Source: Clostridia bacterium (GTDB lineage: Bacteria > Bacillota > Clostridia > Christensenellales > CAG-138). Taken from it: a stretch of DNA of 42,031 nt. Below, one piece after another: positions 23,711 through 30,817 of the stretch (the stretch's first letter is position 1; the number at the start of each line of letters is the position of its first letter). Made by a program: the position numbers and the translations under genes. The notes below the pieces were generated by a model. It was not told where the DNA came from. It did not search any database and was given only the letters and a program-made list of their open reading frames with translations. The DNA is taken from contig JAFWVQ010000046.1 in the NCBI GenBank assembly GCA_017523925.1, positions 1-42,031 of the forward strand, written 5' to 3'.

Positions 23711-23777
23711 TAGTGAATAATGAATAGTTGAATAGTTGAGGTGCAAATACCGCCGGCGGGCGGTATTTGTTCTTTTT
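23711..23777 (+). terminator. Heptad array plus Rho-independent terminator, locus 2
   Basis: Nine bases after the Na/Pi cotransporter stop come TGAATAA, TGAATAG and TTGAATAG, then TTGAGGT. An 11-base perfect stem follows, CAAATACCGCC / GGCGGTATTTG (23744-23769), with a 4-base loop and the tail TTCTTTTT. The stem and T-run make a convincing terminator; the upstream heptads match loci 1 and 3. Confidence 0.85.
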
Positions 23778-23995
23778 GGTATTGGTTAGAACGGGGAGGG
23801 GCATGATTTGATCCTTTGGGTATTGGCTGGGCGCGGAGAGCGGGGCGGGATTTGTTCCTTTGGGTATTGGTCGAGAGTGGCAGGCGGGGTGGTATTTGAT
23901 CGATTTGCAGTGATTGAGGGTGGGCAGTGGGGGTGGTATTTGTTCCCTGTCGATGCTTGGCGACCCGAGAAGAAGGGGAATTTGTTGAGGGGCTT
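23756..23995. repeat. Degenerate ~44-bp tandem repeat array, six copies
   Basis: The anchor ATTTG recurs at 23765, 23806, 23850, 23894, 23938 and 23980, spaced 41, 44, 44, 44 and 42 bases. Each copy has a GGG-rich lead (such as GGGCGGG or GGGTGGT). The first three copies also share TATTGG exactly 15 bases after the anchor. The first copy lies in the descending stem of the terminator. This fills most of the gene-free region 23703-24198; the rest contains a weak inverted repeat near 23990-24015 and the GntR promoter. Confidence 0.7.
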
Positions 23996-24127
23996 TGGCT
24001 CCGTTAGCCGAAGCTGACTCGGGCGCGATTTGGGCCGATTTCCGCCCGAAACGCGCCCCGAAAGCATAAAATCAAGCTTTTTTTCGCGGAATATTAGTAA
24101 AAACCGCATTATTTTCGTTTTTATGTG

Positions 24128-24156
24128 TTGACAAATATATAGAATATGTTTATAAT
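24128..24156 (+). promoter_or_regulatory. Perfect-consensus sigma-A promoter of the GntR gene
   Basis: TTGACA (24128-24133), an A/T-only spacer of 17 bases apart from three G, and TATAAT (24151-24156). Both hexamers and the spacing are exact consensus, rare for a regulator gene, which suggests that strong repression is needed. Confidence 0.92.
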
Positions 24157-24198
24157 GTTTGCACAGCACCATAGATAAAATGAAAGTGAGAGATACAT

Positions 24199-24870
24199 AT
24201 GCAGCTTAAAGACATTGCAGAGGAAATGCAGCAGCGGTCAATGGCGGCCCGTGACTGGGTCTTTCAGGTACTTCGCACTGCGATCATCCGCGGGGTACTT
24301 CCCGGCGGCATGCCCCTTCGTCAGGATGAGATCTCGGCGCAGCTTAGCGTCAGCCACATCCCCGTTCGTGAAGCCTTCCGTCAGCTCGACGCGCAGGGCC
24401 TCGTTCGCATCTATCCCAACCGCGGCGCGGTAGTTACCAAGCTCACCCGCGAGGAGCTTGAAAACGCGATGGATACCCGCATCATCCTCGAGATGGGCGC
24501 TATCCGCGCAGCCATCCCGCTGATGACAGAGGAATGCATCGAGAAGGCGGGCGAGATCCTCGCTCAGTGCGAGGTCGAGACCGACGCAAACAAGCTTGAG
24601 GATCTGAACCTCCAGTTCCACTTCGCGCTTTATGAGGCAACGGGAAATACCTTCCTGCTTCAGCTCATCGAGCAGCTCCATGCGAATGTGGACCGCTATA
24701 TCCGCCCATATTACTCCGCCTCCGAGGTCAGCAGCCAGTCCCGCGGGGAGCATTATAAGCTCCTGGACGCCTGCAAGAGCGGCGACACCGAGTTTGCGGC
24801 GGCGATACTGCGCACCCATCTTGAAAAGACCAAGGTGCTCTCCCTCAACTCACCGATACTTCAGGCGTAA
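24199..24870 (+). CDS. GntR family transcriptional regulator, FadR/FCD subfamily
   Basis: This 223-residue protein has an N-terminal winged HTH (about 14-80: QVLRTAIIRGVLPGGMPLRQ, the recognition helix ISAQLSVSHIPVREAFRQLD and the wing LVRIYPNRGAVVTKL). The C-terminal all-helical FCD domain has the metal- and ligand-binding residues in LNLQFHFALYEATGN and RGEHYKLLDACKSGD. FCD regulators sense small carboxylic acids or sugars-acids, usually relieving repression. The effector is unknown, and no catabolic gene is adjacent; it is monocistronic with a consensus promoter and a strong terminator. Confidence 0.94.
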   Translation: MQLKDIAEEMQQRSMAARDWVFQVLRTAIIRGVLPGGMPLRQDEISAQLSVSHIPVREAFRQLDAQGLVRIYPNRGAVVTKLTREELENAMDTRIILEMGAIRAAIPLMTEECIEKAGEILAQCEVETDANKLEDLNLQFHFALYEATGNTFLLQLIEQLHANVDRYIRPYYSASEVSSQSRGEHYKLLDACKSGDTEFAAAILRTHLEKTKVLSLNSPILQA

Positions 24871-24901
24871 AGCTCAATACAAAAGTGCTTTTGCACAGAA
24901 T

Positions 24902-24942
24902 GCGGGAAAACGGTTTCTTTCTCCTTCCGTTTTCCCGCTTTT
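24902..24942 (+). terminator. Rho-independent terminator of the GntR gene
   Basis: A 12-base perfect stem GCGGGAAAACGG / CCGTTTTCCCGC, a 13-base pyrimidine loop and the tail TTTTGGTTT, 31 bases after the stop. Confidence 0.92.
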
Positions 24943-25236
24943 GGTTTAGGCCGCTCTCTGCGCCGTAAGGGGCGAAGGTGCCGCGCCGCGCCGTATAGCT
25001 TGGCCGCATCGTTGAGCCCTTGAACTTCATATTCGATCCGATCGCCCCGCGCTCCGCCATCGGGCGCTTTTCTTTTTACCGTTTTTTACCGCATTTTCCG
25101 TTTTTCAAGAGAATTACTGTGAAGCCGCGTTCGCATTTTCGCCGTATATCCGCGCCGCTTTCGGGCAAACTAAATCCGATCGAAACGGGCAAACGCCCGA
25201 AAACGGACCGATAACGAAAGGATGGAAAACGGAAAT
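24943..25236. other. Intergenic stretch before the SpoIIQ-like gene, no gene seen
   Basis: Both strands lack a credible gene here. Besides the candidate forespore promoter at 25144-25171, it holds a small hairpin CGGGC-AAAC-GCCCG (25186-25199) and a pyrimidine-rich run near 25068-25105. No riboswitch or RNA gene was recognised. Confidence 0.5.
25144..25171 (+). promoter_or_regulatory. Candidate sigma-F (forespore) promoter
   Basis: GTATA (25144-25148) and, 14 bases on, GGGCAAACT (25163-25171), which fits the sigma-F pattern GTATA-N15-GGnnAnAMT except that the spacer is one base short. It lies about 65 bases before the SpoIIQ-like gene, which in Bacillus subtilis is a sigma-F gene. No good sigma-A promoter is seen in the same stretch. 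Judged by eye only. Confidence 0.45.
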
Positions 25237-26103
25237 ATGGATAAACGATCCGAACGCAAATGGAGGATGCGCACCTTCTCGCTGCGCACCGCTGTCTTTT
25301 TCAGAAGAAACGGGCTGGTTCTCTCGGCCTTCGCCTGCCTTGCGGTGATCGGCATCACTGCGGCGGTGCTGTTTTCTCTGAATGGCGGGGATAAGCCCTC
25401 GCCCGTTGGCAGAAGCGACGACGAACGCCTTGCAGAGGTGATGCGCACCGCCACGCCCAAGCCGACCGGGACCCCGAGCGCGAATACCACCCCGAGCCCC
25501 GACCCGAAGCAAGCTCGCGCGACCCATGCACCCAAGCCGGGCTTCACCGTGGCGCCGCACGTGTTCAACACCACCCCCGCGCCGACTGCCGAGCCGCACG
25601 GCACCGCGGTGCCCGCCGATTCGCCCGTGCCGATACCGGATATCACGCCGCAGCCGGAGCTTACGGCCGATCCGCAGCTATCAAGGCTAGAGCCGCCCGT
25701 GGACGGCAGCGTGATCCGCGTTTTCGCGATGAATTCGCTGATCTATTCGGAAACGCTCAAGCAGTGGATGACGCATTCGGGCGTGGATATCGCCGCGAAG
25801 AAGGGCGATGAGGTGTACAGCGTGCTCGGCGGCACCGTGGAGAACGTTTACAGCGACGATATGCTCGGCGTAACGGTGGTCATTCGCCACGCAAACGGGC
25901 TTATAAGCTGCTATGCAAGCCTCAAGGATGAGCCGCCCGTGCGCGCGGGCGACCGCGTGGAGGCAAGGCAGGTGATCGGCTATGTGGGCGATACCGCGAT
26001 AAGCGAATGCGCAGAAAGAAGCCACCTGCATTTCGAGCTGCACTACGAGGGAAGCCCGATCGACCCGCAGAGCATTATAACGTTTAATAAGGCGGGGGAA
26101 TGA
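25237..26103 (+). CDS. M23 (LytM) family membrane protein, SpoIIQ-like
   Basis: The product has 288 residues from the second ATG (25237), since AAAGG is too close to the first at 25222. A basic cytoplasmic start is followed by one membrane segment (about 24-49), a Pro/Thr-rich linker of about 100 residues and a LytM domain. The zinc ligands are kept: His180 and Asp184 in HSGVDIAA, and HLHFEL with His263 and His265. The blocks DDMLGVTVVIRHANGLISCY and VGDTAISECAERSHLHFEL resemble clostridial SpoIIQ, the forespore protein that forms a channel with SpoIIIAH during engulfment. The long Pro/Thr linker is unusual. A general envelope endopeptidase is the alternative. Confidence 0.75.
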   Translation: MDKRSERKWRMRTFSLRTAVFFRRNGLVLSAFACLAVIGITAAVLFSLNGGDKPSPVGRSDDERLAEVMRTATPKPTGTPSANTTPSPDPKQARATHAPKPGFTVAPHVFNTTPAPTAEPHGTAVPADSPVPIPDITPQPELTADPQLSRLEPPVDGSVIRVFAMNSLIYSETLKQWMTHSGVDIAAKKGDEVYSVLGGTVENVYSDDMLGVTVVIRHANGLISCYASLKDEPPVRAGDRVEARQVIGYVGDTAISECAERSHLHFELHYEGSPIDPQSIITFNKAGE

Positions 26104-26122
26104 GTTTTGGTTAGAGAAATAG

Positions 26123-26220
26123 TGAATAATGAATAGTGAATGGTGAATAGTGAATAATGAATAATGAATAGTGAATAATGAATAGTTGAGGTAGAAACGC
26201 CCGCCAGCGGCGTTTCTTTT
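26123..26220 (+). terminator. Heptad array plus Rho-independent terminator, locus 3
   Basis: Nineteen bases after the SpoIIQ-like stop, nine uninterrupted heptads run from 26123 to 26185 (six different orderings of TGAATAA and TGAATAG, one TGAATGG). Then come TTGAGGT (26186-26192) and a 9-base perfect stem AGAAACGCC / GGCGTTTCT with a 7-base loop and TTTT. It is the longest of the three heptad arrays; the stem sequence is unrelated to those at loci 1 and 2. Confidence 0.82.
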
Positions 26221-26326
26221 GATTGTTTTTTGGGGTTATATTTGAAATTACTTCAGAATTTCAAATGAAAATGCGGGCAGCTTTTTTCCTTTACCGCGCC
26301 GGAGAACGCGCCGCCGTCGAAATATA

Positions 26327-26355
26327 TTGATTTTCGCACGGGCATATGATAAACT
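26327..26355 (+). promoter_or_regulatory. Promoter of the GNAT-VanZ-GNAT gene run
   Basis: TTGATT (26327-26332), a 17-base spacer and TAAACT (26350-26355), 32 bases before the ATG of the first acetyltransferase. Confidence 0.55.
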
Positions 26356-26387
26356 CGTATCAAGGAACAAAAAAACGGGGGAGTGCC

Positions 26388-26837
26388 ATGCTTAAAAAGA
26401 GGATACTCGGAATAAACGAAAAGGACGCGATAATCGCATTCGATAAGCTGTGTTTCCCGACGGACCATTGGAAAACGGCCGACTGGGAGGAGCTTTTGGC
26501 CGACGAGAGGGCTGTTTATTACGCGATGACAGACGGAAACCGCATCGTTGGCGATGTTTTCATCTATGATTGGCAGGGAGAGAACGACTATATTAAGGTG
26601 ATGAATCTTGCCGTGCATCCCGAATACCGCGGGCGCGGAATCGGCCGCAGGCTGCTTGAAAACGTGGTGGAGCGGATGCGCGAAGCGGGGCTCAAAAGGG
26701 TCATGGGCGAAACGCGCGAATCGAATGCCGCGATGAGGCATATCTTTGAAGAATGCGGCTATCGGCTGAATAGGATCGAGCAGGATTACTACCAAGACCC
26801 GACCGAAGCCGCCTGCAAATACGTTCTTTCGGAGTGA
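26388..26837 (+). CDS. GNAT family N-acetyltransferase
   Basis: The product has 149 residues. The ATG at 26388 is used because GGGGGAG precedes it; the frame to 26346 overlaps the promoter. The GNAT acetyl-CoA loop is VHPEYRGRGIGRRLLENVVE, followed by ETRESNAAMRHIFEECGYR, the usual motif B. The N-terminal block FDKLCFPTDHWKTADWEELL resembles RimI-type peptide N-terminal acetyltransferases. The protein substrate is not certain. It starts a three-gene same-strand run with VanZ and a second acetyltransferase. Confidence 0.9.
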   Translation: MLKKRILGINEKDAIIAFDKLCFPTDHWKTADWEELLADERAVYYAMTDGNRIVGDVFIYDWQGENDYIKVMNLAVHPEYRGRGIGRRLLENVVERMREAGLKRVMGETRESNAAMRHIFEECGYRLNRIEQDYYQDPTEAACKYVLSE

Positions 26838-26844
26838 GCTCGGT

Positions 26845-27426
26845 ATGCGTGCATTCGATACCTCATATCCGCAGGTGCTCGCCTTCATCACCGCCGCATG
26901 GATCGCCGTGCGCGCTCTTGCCGCGCTGAGAGCGGGGCGCGTGCTCTGGCGGCGCGAGCTGCTGCTTCTAACGGTCTATATCTGCCTTGCCGTGATAGCG
27001 CGGGTGGTGTATTTTCCGATGGCGCTTGAAAACGGGCGCATCGGGCTGCTGCGGTTCAATGCGTCGAGAATGCCGGGCGGCGTGAATCTCGTGCCGTTCA
27101 GGCATATGTTTATCCGCTATCCCGGGTGGAAGCTGAATATTATAGGCAACGTCGCCATGTTCATCCCCGTGGGCATTTTCTGGCCGCTCTGCTTCAAAAG
27201 GCTGAACGGCCCGTTCAAAACGGTGCTTGCGGGCTTCGGACTTTCGCTGATCATAGAACTGTCGCAGCTTCTTTTTTACGAAAGGCGGAGCGACGTGGAC
27301 GATCTGATACTCAATACCGCAGGCGTGCTGATCGGCGCCGCGATCTATTTTGCGGCAAGAGCGGTTATATGGATGGCGAAAAAGCACGCGCGGAAAACGA
27401 GCGCGGAAGGAAAGCGCGTGAATTAA
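26845..27426 (+). CDS. VanZ-like membrane protein
   Basis: This 193-residue protein has four to five hydrophobic segments and the VanZ motifs: NLVPFRH, NIIGNVAMFIPVGIF, LIIELSQLLFYERRSDVDDLILNTAGVLIG. VanZ relatives give low-level teicoplanin resistance in some enterococci, but most chromosomal copies have no known role. The ribosome binding site GGAG lies within the end of the preceding acetyltransferase gene, 7 bases away, which suggests coupling. The absence of other van genes argues against an actual resistance cassette. Confidence 0.9.
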   Translation: MRAFDTSYPQVLAFITAAWIAVRALAALRAGRVLWRRELLLLTVYICLAVIARVVYFPMALENGRIGLLRFNASRMPGGVNLVPFRHMFIRYPGWKLNIIGNVAMFIPVGIFWPLCFKRLNGPFKTVLAGFGLSLIIELSQLLFYERRSDVDDLILNTAGVLIGAAIYFAARAVIWMAKKHARKTSAEGKRVN

Positions 27427-27466
27427 TGCGGGCTCGGTCAAGGGAACGCCGCGAGGGAGAAAAGCA

Positions 27467-28504
27467 TTGAAAATACTTGATCTTTTTGAAACCGAAAACA
27501 GCGGGCATTGGCTCGGGCTGATCGAAAAAAGCGATTGGCGCGCAGGTGCGTTCCTCGCCCGCATCGTTCGAAACGGCAGCTTCTATGAAACGCTCGGCGA
27601 GGGCTCGAAGGTGCTGCTTTTGACCGAGGGGGACGAGCTCATCTCCTACTGCACCTTCGCAAAATACGACGATATCAGGCCCACGGAGCTGACGCCATGG
27701 GTCGGCTTCGTGTACACCTTCCCCGCTTGGCGCGGTCGGGGCTGCATCGGCAGGCTCTTCGATGAGGTCGGGCGGCTCGCCGAAGAGCGTGGCGTTGAGG
27801 AAGTCTATCTTTCCACGAACCATGTTGGGCTGTATGAAAAATACGGCTTCGAATTCAAAACCATGCTCAACGATCTCGAGGGCATGCCTTCGCGCATCTA
27901 TTCGCTGAAGATCGGGCAGGGCGGCTCCGACACCGATACGGACCCCGGCACCGGCACCGACACCTACTCCGGCACCGACACCGCCTTGGACGGGGAGGAC
28001 AAGCCTGCCGCAGATATACGCGTGATCGAAGCGGATGAGCGCATGGCGGACGGCCTTGCCGAGCTCGCTGCCGAGTTTCGCTGCGTGCTTCGCTCATACA
28101 GGGGCGAGCGTATCGGGCCGGATATCGAGGCGGGGCGCGAGGAGCTGCTCGAGTACCTGCACGCGGGCTATCCGGTCTATGCCGCATTGGCGGGGGACGC
28201 GCTCGCGGGCTACGCCGTGTGCCGCGTCGACGGCGGCGTGGTGTGGGTGGAGCATCTGTACGTGCGCGAGGCTTGGCGCAGAAGGGGCGTTGCTTCGCTG
28301 CTCTACGATCGGGCGGAGGCGTTGTCCGAGAGCCTCGGCAACGATACGGCGTTCAACTGGGTGCATCCGAACAACGACGGCATCATCGCCTTTTTGCGCT
28401 CAAGGGGGTACACCGTGCTGAACCTGATCGAGATCCGCAAGCCCTTCGCGGGGGAAAAGCCCACTTCGAGCGTGCGGGTGGACAATCATCGCTTCGATTA
28501 TTGA
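27467..28504 (+). CDS. Double GNAT acetyltransferase with low-complexity linker
   Basis: This 345-residue protein starts at TTG (27467, GAGGGAG upstream). The first GNAT domain (about 30-140) has the acetyl-CoA loop AWRGRGCIGRLFDEVGRL; the second (about 185-335) has EAWRRRGVASLLYDRAEAL and FNWVHPNNDGIIAFLRSRGY. Between them is a linker of about 28 residues rich in Asp, Thr and Gly (DTDTDPGTGTDTYSGTDT), encoded by repeats of GGCACCGACACC. The fusion may pair a catalytic with a regulatory GNAT domain. The substrate is unknown. It follows VanZ by 40 bases. Confidence 0.85.
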   Translation: MKILDLFETENSGHWLGLIEKSDWRAGAFLARIVRNGSFYETLGEGSKVLLLTEGDELISYCTFAKYDDIRPTELTPWVGFVYTFPAWRGRGCIGRLFDEVGRLAEERGVEEVYLSTNHVGLYEKYGFEFKTMLNDLEGMPSRIYSLKIGQGGSDTDTDPGTGTDTYSGTDTALDGEDKPAADIRVIEADERMADGLAELAAEFRCVLRSYRGERIGPDIEAGREELLEYLHAGYPVYAALAGDALAGYAVCRVDGGVVWVEHLYVREAWRRRGVASLLYDRAEALSESLGNDTAFNWVHPNNDGIIAFLRSRGYTVLNLIEIRKPFAGEKPTSSVRVDNHRFDY

Positions 28505-28577
28505 GCCGCTTGGCCGCGGACGAAGCGGAAAAGCGCGGCAGCTCGGGAAAAAACGCAAAGCCGCGCCGCGTGAAATG

Positions 28578-28606
28578 TTGACCGATATCGAATCGGATGA
28601 TATAAT
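28578..28606 (+). promoter_or_regulatory. Sigma-A promoter of the LRR-dockerin gene
   Basis: TTGACC (28578-28583), a 17-base spacer and a perfect TATAAT (28601-28606), 68 bases before the ATG. Confidence 0.82.
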
Positions 28607-28620
28607 CGGAAGGTATTCTT

Positions 28621-28635
28621 CTGCGCACTGCGCAG
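28621..28635. promoter_or_regulatory. Short palindrome in the LRR-dockerin leader
   Basis: CTGCGCA-C-TGCGCAG, a 15-base palindrome with a single central base, 15 bases downstream of the -10 and thus just after the expected transcription start. It could be an operator or a small mRNA hairpin. Confidence 0.4.
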
Positions 28636-28674
28636 GAATTCGATACCCATAACAGTTTTTTGGAGGTTAAACAG

Positions 28675-30192
28675 ATGAAAAAAACGGTAAAAACCGCTCT
28701 CGCGCTCGCCCTTGCGCTGGTGATGGCGCTTGTGAGCATCCCCGTTTCCGCCCTGCCGGCGATCGAGCAGAGGGGCGGAGCGACCCCCGAGTGGGTGGTG
28801 CCCGAAGGGTACAACGCCCATGACTACGACAAATGCGTCGGCTTCATGGAGCAGACCGATGCAAGCGGCGTTAAAAACGGCACCAAGCTCAGCTCGAGCT
28901 ACGATCCGAACGATCCCGAGAGCTGGGGCAGCGACGCCTGGGGCGAGAGAACGTTTCAGTGGATCGGTGTGGACGGCGAGTTAAGGCTCATGATCGTGCA
29001 TGTTGCGGGCAGAAACCTTGCCGGCGGGCTCGATCTTGCGGATTGCCCGATGCTCAGCCGCGTGGTCTGCTGGGAGAACAGCATCACCGAGATCAACGTT
29101 TCGGGCTGCCCCGCGCTGAGCGACCTTTATTTCAGCGGCAACCGCGTTTCTTCGATCGACGTTTCGGAGAACCCCGCGCTCGAGATCCTCTCCTGCGGCA
29201 GCAACCTGCTTTCGGAGGTGGACGTTTCAAATAATCCCGAGCTCTGGTATCTGTACTGCTACGACAACGCGCTGAGCGAGCTGGACCTTTCGAGCAACCC
29301 CGCGCTGCTGCATCTGAGCTTCAGCGACAATTTGTTCACCGAGATCGACCTCACCAACAACCCGCGCCTTGTGAGCCTGTACTGCACCGGAAACGAGCTG
29401 ACTTCGCTCGATCTTTCGCAGAATCCCGCGCTTGAGACCATCAACTGCGAGGAGAACGCGCTCACCGCGCTGGATCTGAGCAACCACGCCTCGCTTGCGA
29501 TACTGACCTGCTGGGAGAATCAGCTTGAGCAGCTCGTGCTCACCGGCTGCACCGCGCTCAATCAGCTGCATTGCGACACGAACAGGCTCACCGAGCTGGA
29601 CGTTTCCACCTGCGTTTCGCTTGAGAATATCGACTGCTCCGCGAACCTGCTCGGTTCGCTCGATCTTTCGAACAATCCCTATCTTATGGCGCTCGGCTGC
29701 ATGGCCAACCCCATGCGCTCGCTCGATCTTTCGAACTGCCCCAATCTTCCGCTCGATTCGATCACCGCGCGCGGAAGCGGCTATATCGGCTATTTCTCCA
29801 ACCACGACTACTCCTCCGGCGCGAATAATCTCTACGTTTTCGCTTCGCCCGAGGAAGGCGAGCAGTTTGAGGGCTTCTACGATCAGGCCGATGCCTTCAT
29901 CTCGAACGGCACCTGGTACAGCCTGTATAACGCCTACTACCATTATTACAGCGATGCGCCGACCGATATTACGGCCGTTTGCGCGCACTTCACCGGAAGC
30001 ACCGTTCTGCCCGGCGATGCGGACGGAAACGGCAGCGTCACGGTCGCGGACGCGGTGCTTGCGATGCGCTGCGCGATGCAGCTCATCGGCACCGATGCGC
30101 TCAACCTCGCAAATGCCGATATCGACGGCAACGGCGCCGTGACCATCGCGGACGCGGTGGCGATTCTCAGGCTTGCGATCGGCATAGCGTAA
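28675..30192 (+). CDS. Secreted leucine-rich-repeat protein with type I dockerin
   Basis: The product has 505 residues from the ATG at 28675 (GGAGG 8 bases upstream). A cleavable signal peptide (about 1-26, ending PVSA) is followed by an N-terminal domain and then eleven consecutive leucine-rich repeats of exactly 21 residues, of the form xxLxCxxNxLxxLDLSxNPAL, most with a cysteine at position 5. A linker leads to a C-terminal type I dockerin with two calcium loops, GDADGNGSVTVADAVLAMR and ADIDGNGAVTIADAVAILR. Dockerins bind cohesins on cellulosome-type scaffoldins, so this protein should be attached to a cell-surface or secreted complex. No cohesin gene is in the window. The LRR may mediate binding of a host or plant partner. 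Confidence 0.92.
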   Translation: MKKTVKTALALALALVMALVSIPVSALPAIEQRGGATPEWVVPEGYNAHDYDKCVGFMEQTDASGVKNGTKLSSSYDPNDPESWGSDAWGERTFQWIGVDGELRLMIVHVAGRNLAGGLDLADCPMLSRVVCWENSITEINVSGCPALSDLYFSGNRVSSIDVSENPALEILSCGSNLLSEVDVSNNPELWYLYCYDNALSELDLSSNPALLHLSFSDNLFTEIDLTNNPRLVSLYCTGNELTSLDLSQNPALETINCEENALTALDLSNHASLAILTCWENQLEQLVLTGCTALNQLHCDTNRLTELDVSTCVSLENIDCSANLLGSLDLSNNPYLMALGCMANPMRSLDLSNCPNLPLDSITARGSGYIGYFSNHDYSSGANNLYVFASPEEGEQFEGFYDQADAFISNGTWYSLYNAYYHYYSDAPTDITAVCAHFTGSTVLPGDADGNGSVTVADAVLAMRCAMQLIGTDALNLANADIDGNGAVTIADAVAILRLAIGIA

Positions 30193-30212
30193 GCGGCAAA
30201 AAAGAATACGCG

Positions 30213-30247
30213 GCGGCAGGAGCTTTTTCGCCCCTGCCGCGTTTTTT
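30213..30247 (+). terminator. Rho-independent terminator of the LRR-dockerin gene
   Basis: An 8-base stem GCGGCAGG / CCTGCCGC with a 12-base loop and six T, 20 bases after the stop. On the reverse strand a T-run follows after some spacing, so it may also serve the convergent regulator gene. Confidence 0.85.
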
Positions 30248-30332
30248 ATCGGGTTAATAGGTTGTCCGTCCGCGCCGCCGGCGTTTGCCGTGCCGCCATC
30301 GAGCGCAGATGAGAGCAGATCGAACCATCCTC

Positions 30333-30785
30333 TTAAACGATCTTCTTCTCGGTCTTCCTGCCTGCAAAGGCCGATGCCTTGCCGCCTTCCACGCCGATCC
30401 TCGCCTCGGTGGTCTCGGTGCGCTCGCTCTCCACGCGGTCGCGAAGCCGCAGCATCAGTTGGCGCCCGCGATCGAGCAGGATATAGCCGCCGTCGCCGCT
30501 TTCGGCGATGAAGCTCCAGCGCAGAAGATACCCGATGGAGACCTTCGCCCTCGCCTCGGTCGAGTCGTTGTAAAGCGGCACTTCCCTTCCGTTTTCGCGC
30601 TCTGCGATGTTTTCGATCAGGTATGCGGCGAACCTTCCCGTGCAGGGGGGCAGCTCCGCTTCCTCGGGGATATCCCAGCGGCCGTTCGCCCTTTTGCCCG
30701 AGAGCGGGATGAGCCTTTCCTTGCAGCGCTCGCGGATCCAATCGGTCGTTTTTCCGTGCTTCCTTGCAAATTCTCTTGTGTTCAT
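30333..30785 (-). CDS. Putative DNA-binding protein with N-terminal HTH
   Basis: This 150-residue protein begins TREFARKHGKTTDWIRERCK, a short HTH of the MerR/excisionase type, followed by RLIPLSGKRANGRWDIPEEA, which fits a wing. The C-terminal two-thirds is not recognised; it is basic at the end. AAGGAGG precedes the ATG. The gene is divergent from the YcxB-like gene, and the intergenic region holds a 26-base perfect palindrome just upstream of this gene's promoter, so this protein may read it. That is inference. Other possibilities include a small accessory protein of unknown role. Confidence 0.6.
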   Translation of the reverse strand: MNTREFARKHGKTTDWIRERCKERLIPLSGKRANGRWDIPEEAELPPCTGRFAAYLIENIAERENGREVPLYNDSTEARAKVSIGYLLRWSFIAESGDGGYILLDRGRQLMLRLRDRVESERTETTEARIGVEGGKASAFAGRKTEKKIV

Positions 30786-30817
30786 AGCTTGGACCTCCTT
30801 GGCTTTCTTATGTATTT

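Noticed and set aside
23786..24172. A 128-residue minus-strand reading frame across the tandem array
   Set aside because: It translates the repeated DNA into a Pro/Ser-rich low-complexity peptide, has no family match or ribosome binding site I can see, and opposes the GntR promoter.
13066..26220. The TGAATAR arrays as a CRISPR or a transposon end
   Set aside because: The units are only 7 bases with no spacers, are joined to a hairpin and always follow a stop codon. That pattern is not a CRISPR array and no transposase or target duplication is seen.
26845..27426. VanZ as part of a glycopeptide-resistance cluster
   Set aside because: No vanA/B, vanH, vanX or vanRS genes lie nearby, and VanZ-like proteins are common on Bacillota chromosomes without resistance.
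29227..30741. A 504-residue minus-strand frame opposite the LRR-dockerin gene
   Set aside because: It is the mirror of the 21-residue repeats, with no domain, and conflicts with a gene that has a signal peptide, LRRs, dockerin, promoter and terminator.
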